Of a stretch of DNA of 64,000 nt, positions 1 to 11,672 are shown piece after piece (position 1 is the first letter of the stretch; every line of letters begins with the position of its first letter). Source of the stretch: Lineus longissimus (lineage: Eukaryota > Nemertea > Pilidiophora > Heteronemertea > Lineidae); contig NC_088308.1 in NCBI RefSeq assembly GCF_910592395.1, positions 18,427,501 through 18,491,500 of the forward strand, read 5' to 3'. The notes under the pieces were generated by a model that was not told where the DNA came from, ran no database searches, and saw only the letters and a list, made by a program, of their open reading frames with translations. A program made the translations under genes and the position numbers.

Positions 1-3000
1 GAATAATCTTACTGGCCTTGATGGAACTTTTTTCTCATGTGTCTTTTGTTTTTGTTTCATTATAAGCTAGTTATCTTCGGCTTGAGAGGGTCCAGCTCAG
101 GGCATCTGAAGACACAAAGTAACAGAAGACTTTCCTCTTTTTGAAGTATATGAGAAGTCCTTTTGTTCAGATCGACACGTGAAGATTTGAGCTCATTAGG
201 ACAGGGGTTGCAGACGCTGAGGGAAATTAGAGGGTGATTTCTTTCCTGTATGTGATCTTACTGTTGTGGAGGGTGGATGCCCAATTACCATCAAGAATAA
301 GGCGATTAGATCGACATTCATGATCGGCGAGTCTTTAATGTTCATGTCCAGAATTGATGAATGGTTAGAAAGCAGAGTGACTGGCATTTTAAGAAAGCAA
401 AAGTTCAGCGCTTCAAGAAGCAGCATCCAAGAGCCCTCCAAGAGATGTTCAGGAGCACCAAGTACGAAGCACTCTCATACTTTTTAACTCTGGTGCCATG
501 AGCAAGGACAACGAAGTGAATCAGAAAGGCATCCAACCCTGATATTTTTAGACTCGACCGAAACGAACTGTGTGTTTTCATTTGCAACAGCCAAGTGTGT
601 GAATTATGTCCATTTGTTCAGCGCTCAGTACTGTCACCAGCCAATGTGTCTTCTACCATAGCCAAATGTGTGAATTGTCATCCCCAGTTACTCATTGCTC
701 AGTTTTGTCACTAATCAATGAGAAAGATAAGTCTGCCTGGCTTCTTCGAATTCGATCCAGCTTATCCAATCCCTAACCAGCTCGGAGAAAAAGCTTAGAT
801 CCCTCAGAAGATAGAAGCCCGATGTGGGATGGATGAAAACATGCTATGCGCTGACTGCATCTTGGACAATTCTCTTCTATGCATCTTTTCATGTGTACTT
901 CATGTTTTTGTGAGGATGCAAATAATGAATTACAGTTGGCAATGATATCTCTGTTTCATTCAACTGGGACTCTTATGTGAGAGAACTTGGCTGATTAAAG
1001 CACATTCAATCACTCAGTTGGTGACATGTTTTTAAACCAAGGGGTTATTTCATTCAGTTTTAAGTCCATTAGACTGTTAAAGCATGTGCTGTTTGTCAAC
1101 AAGTTGACACCATAGGAATCCCTACCCATGGCCTATTGATGAGCTTGGCGGGAGGAGGTCAGCCTCCCTTTTGATCAACCTGATCAAGTTGATACTAAGA
1201 TTTGAGAACTATATTTTCTCTACCAACTAAATACTCCAGTCAGTGGCATTCGAGCACAGTAGATGGCCAGATATTTAAACTTTGTCGTCCTTGTCTGTAC
1301 CCACATAACACACCCATGAATGGGTACTTTAACACAATGGGATGCACAGAATGGCCTCTCATCCAAGGTCAAACAGCCAAGGTCAAGTAATGTCAAATCA
1401 CTTTCAAGGATATTTTCCACCCTGAGATGACAAGGAGTAATGTACATGACGCATAACAAACATACACATCTCTCAGTTTTAGCTACCAAGAGATCTATCA
1501 GGTCTACCCATTGGCACTAAAATTCTGAATAGGAAATCTAGATTAATTTTCTGGTCATTTTCTCGCAAACAATATGAGAAATGATAAGTTCAATATGGTG
1601 CTGTGAACTTCAAGTGCATAAGAGATCAACAATTCAGTGAGAATTCCATTGGTATTCAGCTCGGGCTGCTGTGTAAGAGTACACTGAACTATGCCATTAT
1701 CCACAGTTGAAGGCTGACATTGATGTATTTACAGCATCTGGGGCGTTACTGCCTAAGCAACTGGTCACTTCAGTGCAAATTCATCACTCACATAACGGGC
1801 ATTTCACTAATTAAATAGGTCGTTTGAACCATTGAGTAGGTTCATCCGGTTGGTATTAAAGTCAAAAAGTTCTATTATCAGAAGCAAAGATCGAAAATCA
1901 CTGTTCTAAAGTTTACTCAGACCCGGTGAAAATGATCTATGAAAAAAACCATCACTGAACAATTTTATTCAATTAATTTTGTATCACACCAGGAACATTC
2001 AAATCTATCAGTTGAAGTGTCTTGCCCAAGGAGATATACACTGAATCCCTACAGATGCCATCATATCATGCGCTATGCGTGTGATCCATGCGCATGTCAA
2101 TCAAGGCATGTCAATAGTTTTATGCCCATCTAAGCCTGACATATCCTCATGATTTACTACTCACCAAGTGCAACATAATATTCGCCTGTCCATAAAATTG
2201 CACAAAATGCAAGATTGGGTTATAACTGGTTTGTTTGGTTTTTGTGGTTACACTGAATACCAACAGGTGGGGTTCTTCAATGATTGGTAAAGTATCAACA
2301 ACAGGGACAGTATTTTGCAGAATATCAAAATATGCATCGAACCAACAAGTTAGACAACATAGGCCTATATGACCAAGCTTACATCAAAAAAAGTTCTACT
2401 ACAGGGTTTTCAGATTAAGACACTGTGAATGAAATCGCAATCTAAGATTTTCCGGTGAGAAAAGGCCACAGAAAATGATCGAAAGCATTAGTTGATGAAT
2501 CAATAGGACAAAATGAATTAAAGAATAACGGCAGGGAGATAGAGCAGAGATTCCACGCTGTTCTCCAAGATGGCCGCCGATTAATCGATACAGGACCACA
2601 ATACCATCAAGTTCGGACTTTGATATGATTGAAACTCTGTCAGTCAATAGAATTTCGTGTCAATCAAAAATCAAAACAAATCTCACGGAAGCAATAAAAT
2701 GGTTTCCATGACAACATGGCACCATTTAGATCGCTATGGTTACAACAGACATCGCCACCGCAGAAGACGCTGCGAAAACAAAACTGAAACCGTTCAGCAG
2801 AGGTCTGCATGCGGCAATCTAATTCTATCAATTGGCTATATTTGATTTCAAATAATGAGTATAGATTGCCAGCACAATCGGTTGGACATAGCCAGTAATG
2901 GCAACACAGCCAGCAATTGACAGTAAAAATAATACGGCAGATCAGAGTCGAAGTCATACGGTACAATTACATAATGACAGGGCGGTCCTGTCGTTTCATG

Positions 3001-3340
3001 GATGGATTATATCCATAGAATGCGACACAGGACGAGGGACAGACGCACAATGTGAAATTAGTAGTCGCTGGAAGGGATCAAAGTCGGGTCTTTACTGATA
3101 CATCTTCGGTAAATCAGAGCCAGGGCGTACACTTCGGCTAGTTGACGATGCTTTGATGGGGTTGTCAACCACAGAAGATGAGTACTGCTCAGCTCAAATG
3201 AGGTCAACCAAAGCAGTCAATAATTAAAATTAGAATTCGCCCGTTGCAAACACAGGGCTGCGTAGTTCCCAACTGATTCGTGGGCTTTGGGAGATGATTG
3301 GTGACCAACTCACAGCAGTCATGAACAGCTCCTCCGAAGT
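1..3340. other. Non-coding stretch, no gene seen
   Basis: AT-rich sequence with only short chance frames. I see no exon with convincing splice edges. The only item worth marking is a short L2/MIR-like tail fragment near 2009-2046, listed separately. Confidence 0.6.
2009..2046 (+). repeat. Short L2/MIR-like tail fragment
   Basis: The string AAGTGTCTTGCCCAAGGAGA is close to the conserved 3' tail shared by L2-type LINEs and MIR/CORE-SINEs (AAGTRACTTGCCCAAGG, established knowledge). A second example with the same core lies near 39.85 kb. Only about 35 bp can be recognised, so the parent element cannot be assigned. Confidence 0.35.
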
Positions 3341-3344
3341 TGAT

Positions 3345-3510
3345 GCGCTGGACTGACCTACTTCAAAGTAAGTTGACTTCAAAGTAAATGTGCAGGTGAC
3401 CTACTTTAAGCAAATGTACAGGTGACCCACACAGAGTTGATCTACTCCAACTAACAAGTAACTCTATGGTTGACCTAAATAAATGTACATGTGACCCATT
3501 TCAGGTAGAC
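3345..3510. repeat. Diverged short tandem motif (AAATGTACAGGTGACC)
   Basis: A motif of about 17 bp, AAATGTRCAGGTGACCY, recurs near 3387, 3414 and 3482 with intervening related sequence (ACTTCAAAGTAA twice at 3361-3387). It looks like an old, degraded local tandem array. No coding potential. Confidence 0.45.
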
Positions 3511-5034
3511 TTGGATAACCTATAGTGAGGCTGCGTGTTCTGCGTCTTTCCTGCTGGCTTTCCTATCATGGCTTGCATTCCAACGCCATTCTGACCAGAT
3601 ACCAGAGCCAATATGACACCCCAATCGTTATAGGATTAGCTTGAATTGACAGATGTCAAGTTGTCATATAACACTTCCTGGTGATGCCCAGCTGAGATGG
3701 AATTTCATGAGGTGGATATTGCACAATCCATGGTCTCCACTTTCAGCCAGGAAATATCCCTTCCACCCGCCATTTGAGATACACAGAAGGCTGACAACTT
3801 AGTCCGAGAGGTGACTCACAATCTTGCTTCCTCAAATCTGTTACAATAGGTTCAATTTTCATCATTTTGCCTTGCAAATTCTCAACACCTTGGTTGCAAT
3901 GAAGCACTATTAACAGTTTATGAAGCTATGTGCCTCATGATTTTTGTACCCAAGAGAGCATTATACCCATCAAGACCAAAAAGCGAGCCACTTAAAACCA
4001 AATGAAATGGCCAGGGCCATTGTGCTCACCTCATGTGGAGGAAAGATGGATAAAGAGCATGGTATTGTGTCATGTAGTGTTAGGTTTGATGTAGGTCCAA
4101 GCAATTACAATTTCCCCAAAATGGCCAATTTACAGTACATTCGACCTCTGTGACCTTGAAAAGTAGGTCAAATCAAAGAAGACCCGGGTGACACATTGAA
4201 TGGTTGTTAGAATTAGATGTACCTATGATATAAAATTGGTGCCAATCGGGCAAGTCATTACTAGGAACAATGGCATTTTGAAGAATTTAGGATTTGGCCC
4301 CCTCCCTGGAGGCCAAACGGCAAATCAGATTGCACCAAACTTCGGTACCTGAGATCACCTGACCAAGGGGTACATGTGTACTTAATTTGTGATCAATAGT
4401 CATTGCAGTTAAGAAACGTGCCATAGTTACGGCCTGACGGCGAATTTACGCCATTTGACCTCTGTGACCTTGACAAGAAGGTCAAATTAAAAACCTGTGT
4501 GACATATACTGTATGTTGGTTAGATGTACCCATGATATCAAATTGGTGGCAATCGGGCAAGAAGTTAAGGAATAATCACATTTTTAAGGTTTTTGGATTT
4601 TGCCCCCTGGTGGTCAAGTGGTGAATCATATTGGACCAAACTTTGGTCCCTGAGATCACCTGACTAAGGGGTAAATGTGTACCAAATTTGGTATCAATAG
4701 TCATTGCAGTTTAGAAACGTGCCATCGTTACATCCTAACGGCCAATTTACACCATTTGACCTCTGTGACCTTGAAAAGGAGGTCAAATCAAAAACCCGGA
4801 GGATATATGATGCACCTTTGCTAGAAGTACCTACCATATTTTTTTCAAAATTTCCCGACTACTATTAAGGGAGATATTGCATATTTTCACTTTTAACGTT
4901 TGGCCCCCTGGTGGCCAAACCATGAAACGAATCGGACCGAAACTTGGTCTCCAAGGTGTCATTACATAAGGGTACATGTGTACCAAGTTTCAACTCAATA
5001 GCTCTAACAGTTACGAAACGTGCCCTGCTAACGG

Positions 5035-5040
5035 ACGACG

Positions 5041-5108
<68 letters not shown>

Positions 5109-5118
5109 ACGACGGACG
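5035..5118 (+). repeat. (GAC/CGA)n microsatellite
   Basis: An almost pure trinucleotide tract of over 20 units inside repeat copy 1, edged on both sides by GGACGACGGACG variants. The sister copy carries a shorter tract at 17772-17823, so the tract length differs between copies. Arginine-rich open frames on both strands here are a by-product of the repeat. Confidence 0.97.
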
Positions 5119-5132
5119 CCACGGTATGGAAT

Positions 5133-5160
5133 AAGCTCACCTCTGCTAAGAGGTGAGCTA
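5133..5160. repeat. Terminal hairpin of the 1.16-kb repeat
   Basis: AGCTCACCTCT, four bases GCTA, then AGAGGTGAGCT: a perfect 11-bp inverted repeat closing copy 1. The sister copy has the same structure at 17727-17754 with one changed base. Confidence 0.85.
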
Positions 5161-8100
5161 AAAACTAGCTACAGGATTTGAAAGTGAGGCGGTCAACGAA
5201 GTTGTATCGTCATGGCTGGCCAAAGCTTCCCAAGATGTTGACACACATTTCCCTCAGGTCAGCAACAGTGAATGGTCATACAGTGCTGAGAACAGTACCT
5301 GGTCTCCATATGCCTGCCATGTGCACTCATGATTGACAAGCAGCGACCCCATATATCACGGCATATTTCAACAGGGCATTTACCGCAGAGACTTAGAAGA
5401 AACAATGTTGATTGACAGGTGTCTCAGCGAGCTAGGCCACGGAGAGGGTAATCAGTGCCTGACAGGCCGTCTCCCCATGATTGAGAGTTATACTCTCAAA
5501 TTGTGAAGCACTGTCACAGTCGGTGGGACCACCATGCAAATGATATTCTGCAAGTGGACATAAATCACTCAGCTTATGCCAGGCAAAGAAGACAGGAGTA
5601 ACCAGTATATCTTGCTATGATATCGACAATCATGTATGAAACATTCCAGTCAGCTTGAATTGGTGTAATTTTTACAAAATATTTTTCAGTCCAAGCTGAC
5701 AGTGGAAGAATATGCATTTTGTGTTGAAACTGGTAATTTAAAGTACAGTACCCTAGGTAACCCAACCCAGCTGTGACTGGTGTCTTTCAATCATCACTGT
5801 CTCGGAGCAAGTTGCTTTGGTGATTTATCATACTGTTTGACCGATTTTTTACTGACAGTTTCATGTTGAGAGAAAATTTCAAACCTGGGTTTGAGAAGAG
5901 ACTGTTGCAGGTCTTGGTAGGCCGTATATCCAGACTGTCCAGGACTGTCTGCTCGAAAAAGGGCTGAAATTCCAGTACTTCTGCACTGTTATCCCTGTGC
6001 AGACAGAATCTGCAGCTTTATAATTTTTTTTACAGTGTAATGCCTCTGTGTGGAGCTGTTTTGGATAGAAGTTTTTTAGATACAGAACTACCAGAGTATA
6101 TTACTTCAATAAAGTTAAACTTAAGGTCAAAAATAAGGTCACCCCTTCGGAGTGTCAATCCTCCATTTCTATCTAATTATCACTTGTTTTACAGTTCATG
6201 AAAACACATGAAAGTCTTGGGGGAGAAATCAAAGAAATGTTATTCTAACTACCTTTGATGCGAACATTATCACGAATGTGCAAGTTGACTTTCAAGGAAC
6301 AGAAACTACGTCACAGCTTGCAATATATGAAATACATATACCACCCACAAGGGCATAACAATATGAAAAATATCATATCAGAATAGTGCTCGAAGGAGCC
6401 ATTTCTTCATCAGAGCTTTTGTCAAAGTTTCTGAGAGTATCACGGTAATCTAAGCAAAGGAACACACTCCAAATTCTAAAGAATCACTCTCCATATCAAA
6501 TGCAGGATGCCATAAATTCTATCTTCTTAGTATTCGAACAATAGGAGGTACTAAACGGTGGGTAAACCAACACTAGCCGAGTATCGCCTGACACGATGAA
6601 TGTCGGGGAACATTACCCAGAAATGATCCTACTATTTCGACAACGATAAAAAAAGATTTAATTTCTTGAGGATCGATTTTACTTTGATTATGGTTGCTAC
6701 TGAATTTGTAACAGTGGCAAAAAATAGCAGAAAGTCAATGGGTCTAACTCTTCATGCAATAGATCTTGAATTTTCGTGGGACCGCCAAATTTTCGTCGTA
6801 GTGGGGGGTATATTGAAGTTGTTGCAAAAAAAGATTGGCAACAACAAAAAGTTTATTGCTGGGGAAAAACCATGAGGTTTACAGGATATTTTCTTCTGAT
6901 GGAAGCTCTTGATGGGTTTACCACTGATAAATCAAATCCAAACATATTTTCTATCAATCATAAAACTTGCTCTCACTTCTTCAAATCCAATATTCACCCA
7001 CAATTTGTATATTGTAGGCGTCACCAGGATGTTGTCATCTCAGGTTTGACATAGTTCAAATTCCAGGTCAAACACCATAACCTCTGTACTGTATTTGTCA
7101 AAAGTAACATCACTTGTGAGAGGAAGTACCGTCACATGAATTCTTGCTTAATTGGCTATTGTGACCATCTGTATCAGGGCCTGATTCCACTACAATATGA
7201 AATCATTGCGATTGTGCCGTTTCCCATTTCATAAACAACATTTTTTCCAATGAATTTGTATTCCCAGCCCCACCAGTAACCCACGCAAGTAAACCGCACT
7301 CAAAAACTGTAGACCTCTGTGTCGCATACTACAAGGAGTGTTTCTTTTAACAATAACTGTTTTTGTGGTAAGGAAGTCATCCACAACATACAATAAAGTC
7401 TGCTGCCAACTCCAGGATTTCTAGGATCTGCTACAGGGTAGTGGAATTCTACCAGGACACGACACAATGAGAGCACACAGACAGAAATGAATCATCCACG
7501 CTGTGGCTCCATCGGCAATACGCAGCATGCTCAACATTCAGTCAGAGCTTATTTAGTGATACAATTGGTTGCTCTTGGGGTAAAATGCTGTCTCCAAAAT
7601 ACATATTTCAAACAATCTCACATTAGATCTAAAGGAGACCTAATAGTGCCATAGTAAAAGCATTTGCTATTCATCAGAGGAAATGAAAAAATACGCATAT
7701 GACTGACAACAATATGGCTGCCATGCTGAACATCACCCTGCAGGTCAACGCATTCTGTATACCCCATTCTTTCCAGGTAAACTCTGTTCACATATCATAT
7801 GACACCCCACTGATTGACACACAGATGGTCCACCTGACACAGTTTTCATGCTATGCACATTTGATGGACAGCTACCTATCAGATGTTGACAGGAGACCAG
7901 TGGAGGCAATCTGGGTCAACATGGTGAACATGCTGCTCCAGAGATGGTTCACTTTTCCCTTTTCCCTGGGACTTGGGAAGTTCCATTACCTGATTACATT
8001 TTGGCAGACAAGAATGTCACAACTCCACAGTATGCTTCTACCCAAAGACTTTGTCGTCACCATCAAGATGGGGTTTTTGGACCATGCCAGCAGGATTCTG

Positions 8101-11100
8101 CAATGTGGCTTATGTTTGCTTAGCACACCACAAACAAGCAATTCAAATTGTTGCTACCTTCGATTTAAATTGCATGTGATGACTCACCTGTTTGCAGTGG
8201 TCATCACGGGTACCTGAGACAAGAATCTGTGATCCCAGTGATCCGCGATTGCAGTGATCCACAATCCCGCAAACTACCAGTTACTGTTAAACCAAGTAGG
8301 TACATTATCGACAACACCATCCGGAAGTATTACCTAGAATACAAACAGGAAGTGAGATCATTTGAACAGCACCTCCTGGTGGCATGAACAGCACCCCCTG
8401 ACGCCGCCATAAGCAATATTCAACAAACGCCCTGTCAATCAGCTGGTCAAAACAAGCGCAGAATTAGTTCTCTGCATAATAATGCTTCCTATCAACAACG
8501 ATTCATGCACATATTGCTTGTTGAGAAAACAGGTCGAATCGCAAGCAAGCAGAAATGTTAAAACCCTAGCAGTGCTATGTATATTTACTCCAAGTAGCCT
8601 GCCTGTGTCAATCATTGCCTCAATATTTTCTGACATGCTACTGGCTGATAGCCTGTGTTGATCATGCATATTAGGAAGTCGGAAAATTTCGATGTAAACC
8701 ATAGCGCCCCGCGGGTTCTCGAAGTCACCAAGTGCAAAGTGAGATCTGGCACTGAGTGTATTTGTCCCATTAGACCAGCATTATCCTTTGTGGCTCAATA
8801 AATAGTGATTAGCATGTGAAGTGACGATTGGAAAATAACATGGAACATGCATCATATCTACACGAGGACACACATCGCGTGAACAAAGAACCAGTCTGCC
8901 GATCTTTGGTGCCTCGAGTTCAAAATATATTTGGACAATTTCTGAACAAACGGGACTAGCCGGGGACTTCCTAAGGTGGTTATATATACTTTCGCGAACT
9001 CAGGAAGTGTTCGAAGGTGACCTGATTTTTGATCACCTGTGGACAGAGGATCTTATAATGTGAAAGCATGAATAATTCAATTGATAACAGCTGTATTTTC
9101 AAATAACATCCATCATTGACAAATAGTTCGTCTTAAAGGGACTATCTCTAACAATTCGCTCAACTGAGACATCATTGGAAGCCCATTGTAAGTGAGGCCC
9201 AAGAAGTAGCTTCCAGCTTCCTCTAGGAAGATAACACAACATGCTGAATTCTGACCCGCAATTAAAGCCGCTATCAAGAAAATAGGAACAAAAGTTCTAG
9301 ATTTAGTAACCGGTAACACATGCACTTGTATCAACTCATAGCCTACTTCTTCAGGAGAGAACACTATCACAATGCCAGAAACCTTGGGGTCATGACTTTC
9401 CAAATCTTACAATATTTACTATAAATGATATACAAACAGTTGATTATACAAACCATTGACTGACACAGTTGTTGCTTGGAGGTAAAGGCTTTTTACAAGT
9501 TTTCTACTGAACACTATTCCGATAAATGTATTGTTCTCAGTCACAAGACAGATAACATCGGCCTTCATTAATGTATCATCAACTTTTTATTTTCGAATCG
9601 GGAAAACAAATGGTGCAAATAATCAACAATGACAGTAAATCTATCCATTTGCACAAATAGATAGAACTGCCGGGAGTTGTAAGCCGGTATGTCCTTGGAT
9701 GATATATTTAAAATTGGAACCAGCACAATCCCATCCTGAGATTCAGAGCTTTTCACTCCTAAGCCATATACAAATCCCTGAGTAAACCACTGAAATCCAC
9801 AACACTGAGCTGCTGTTTCAATTACATGACACACCTGTACATCATGTGACGTAATGCAACAAAACAGATTTTTTAATGGATTTAATGACTTTCTAGGTTT
9901 GGTTTAGTATTTTATACCTGTTTCATGTTGTTATACATACTGTCTTTAGTATCTATTGTGAAATCAACTCAACCTGCAGTAGGGGAAGCACATTCAATAT
10001 CAATGACCATCTCACATCTCGCACGCATCACAGTGCTGATGATAATAGTGCTGTGAAGTGTCTGAACGGTGCCCTTTTCACCAGGGGTTTAAAGTATGAG
10101 AGGCAGAGTACATTGGAAAAGCCCTGGATAGGAGGATGTCATCATCCTTGAACCATCACCTCACATTGAATGCACCCCTATATTTAGGACTAATTCGAAC
10201 ACAATATCTCACATTGCCCATCGAAACCACCATCAAAATGAAAATATCCATCAAATTCATTTGCGAGAGGAGTATAATAGTATCGTAGTTCTCCTGTAGG
10301 CTATTTAGACTACTTCAGGTGGGTTAGCTGTATTAGCTGCCGCAATGAATGATCCAACCACGTGAACACGCTGCGATACCCATCGGGCACGAAAAGTTAG
10401 CTAGGAAACAATCCACGGGAAACTAAGAAAACAATCGTTTAATGTAGTCTACCAATCTGCACAGAAAGTCACATCGGCAGAAAGGCTGCTTTTAGCAGTT
10501 GCTAAACATGATAAATGGTTATTTCAATGTAGCTGAATGCTGTGTGAATGCCCGTGACTTGATATTAATGTAGGCCTACAGGAACCTCAGATCATATCAG
10601 TGAATCCATCCTAGGGAGAGTAACCACACGAATCAACACAATGACTGGGCACAACCTTTGTCCCGATGCCGGTAAAAGGCCTTTCCACGTCATCTAAGAG
10701 AATTAGCACCAAAATAGCTAGAAGAATGAATTTGAAATGTTGAAACCAGCATCCATCATACTGCAGTATTCAAACAGGCAAATGTTATCATTGTGTCATC
10801 TCAATCCCAACCCTCATAACAACAGGCAGCCTTATAGAGCTCATTAAAAGGGACTTTGTGACATCAGCACCTTGTCTGTCAAGATGTAATCATGTATGAT
10901 TTACAGGAACCAGTCGACAAATGATGCCTGGACCCGCCTATGAAACATATCAATAATTTTGAAATGGACTCCACTCGTGTCTTATACTTTGCAACTAATT
11001 ATTTGGTCAATTCCCCGATGCCAGTTAATCTATGTGATTTTTTAAGATGACAGTCATTTCACCAAAGTTATATTCTACGAAACAACAGAATACATTCTGA

Positions 11101-11640
11101 ATGAAAATACCAGTTGGGCAATTAACACAACCTCTGGTCATACAGCTCAACAGAGGGCAAGAGGACTTCCTCCCCAGGTCCATTACAGTGTAACAAGTCA
11201 ATTGGTCATGTAGCACAATTTAGGATTGATGATCTAGGTGGACCATTTGTAACTAAAGTCATAATTATCATCAATTACTCGTCTAATTTAGTATATTCTG
11301 GTGGCAGGATTGCTTACTGAAGTAATGAAATCTGCCAGCAATTTGTGTCAAATTATCAGCTTTGAATGCAGCAATACAAAGTGGAATGCACAGTCAGTAT
11401 TTACTGTAATATCCATATTGTTGTGAATAATGTATAAATCACGCCTTTTTAATTGCCAGGACACCCAATTTATTAAAAAACTCTTTAGGAAATCAGCTTT
11501 GCCTGCTTTTTGTATCCCGCCATAACAGAAGAAATCATGAAAAAGTTAGTCCTAAACTCACGACGCCCTGTAAAGAGAGATTTTACCAGCCTTCATCCTC
11601 ATCCTACCTTACTTTACACCTAGCTGAACATCAAGATGAG
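5161..11640. other. Non-coding stretch
   Basis: No convincing exon or transposon. The only long frame is 7699-8217 (listed separately). GTGATCC recurs around 8230-8262 as a tiny local repeat. The rest looks intergenic or intronic. Confidence 0.5.
7699..8217 (+). CDS. Unrecognised 172-codon open frame, probably fortuitous
   Basis: An ATG-initiated frame of 172 codons. The predicted product is rich in Met, Leu, His and Phe, has no domain I recognise, no signal peptide and no clear transmembrane span. By a rough estimate, a frame this long is only mildly unexpected in 64 kb of AT-rich DNA. There is no splice context, and a consensus donor-like CAG/GTGAGT lies on the opposite strand near 8185. 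I keep it as a hypothetical only. Confidence 0.12.
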   Translation: MTDNNMAAMLNITLQVNAFCIPHSFQVNSVHISYDTPLIDTQMVHLTQFSCYAHLMDSYLSDVDRRPVEAIWVNMVNMLLQRWFTFPFSLGLGKFHYLITFWQTRMSQLHSMLLPKDFVVTIKMGFLDHASRILQCGLCLLSTPQTSNSNCCYLRFKLHVMTHLFAVVITGT

Positions 11641-11644
11641 CAAA

Positions 11645-11672
11645 AAACTTACCTAAAAAGAAACAAGATGGG
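11645..11672 (-). promoter_or_regulatory. Candidate recursive (ratchet) splice site
   Basis: On the minus strand a pyrimidine run (CTTGTTTCTTTTT) is followed by AG directly abutting GTAAGT, giving a joined acceptor-donor with no exon between them (junction at 11653/11652). This is the layout of ratchet sites known from long introns in flies and vertebrates. It would belong to a minus-strand transcription unit. The signal is short and could occur by chance. Confidence 0.35.

Larger units (their letters stand above)
4000..5160 (+). repeat. 1.16-kb interspersed repeat, copy 1 (uninterrupted)
   Basis: Nearly the whole segment is repeated in inverted orientation at 17727-18728 plus 25282-25407. 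Order: a ~140-bp head, three diverged ~300-bp units (about 4141-4450, 4451-4752, 4753-5034), a (CGA)n tract, and a terminal perfect 11-bp hairpin. Each unit starts with a cluster of TGACCT/AGGTCA half-sites and has a GC-rich block GGCCCCCTGGTGGCC or a variant. No long frame except poly-arginine from the CGA tract. I do not recognise the family; an unclassified non-autonomous element is the safest call. It also serves as the empty site for the DIRS insertion in copy 2: the integration point corresponds to 4125/4126. Confidence 0.85.

Noticed and set aside
4865-5156. Arginine-rich open frames on both strands
   Set aside because: They are translations of the (CGA)n microsatellite and the neighbouring repeat, not genes. 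The same artefact appears at 17723-17989.
8185-8230. CAG/GTGAGT donor with a CTTGTCTCAG acceptor-like string on the minus strand
   Set aside because: The implied exon is only 26-39 nt with no homologous partner, and GTGATCC repeats nearby suggest low-complexity origin.
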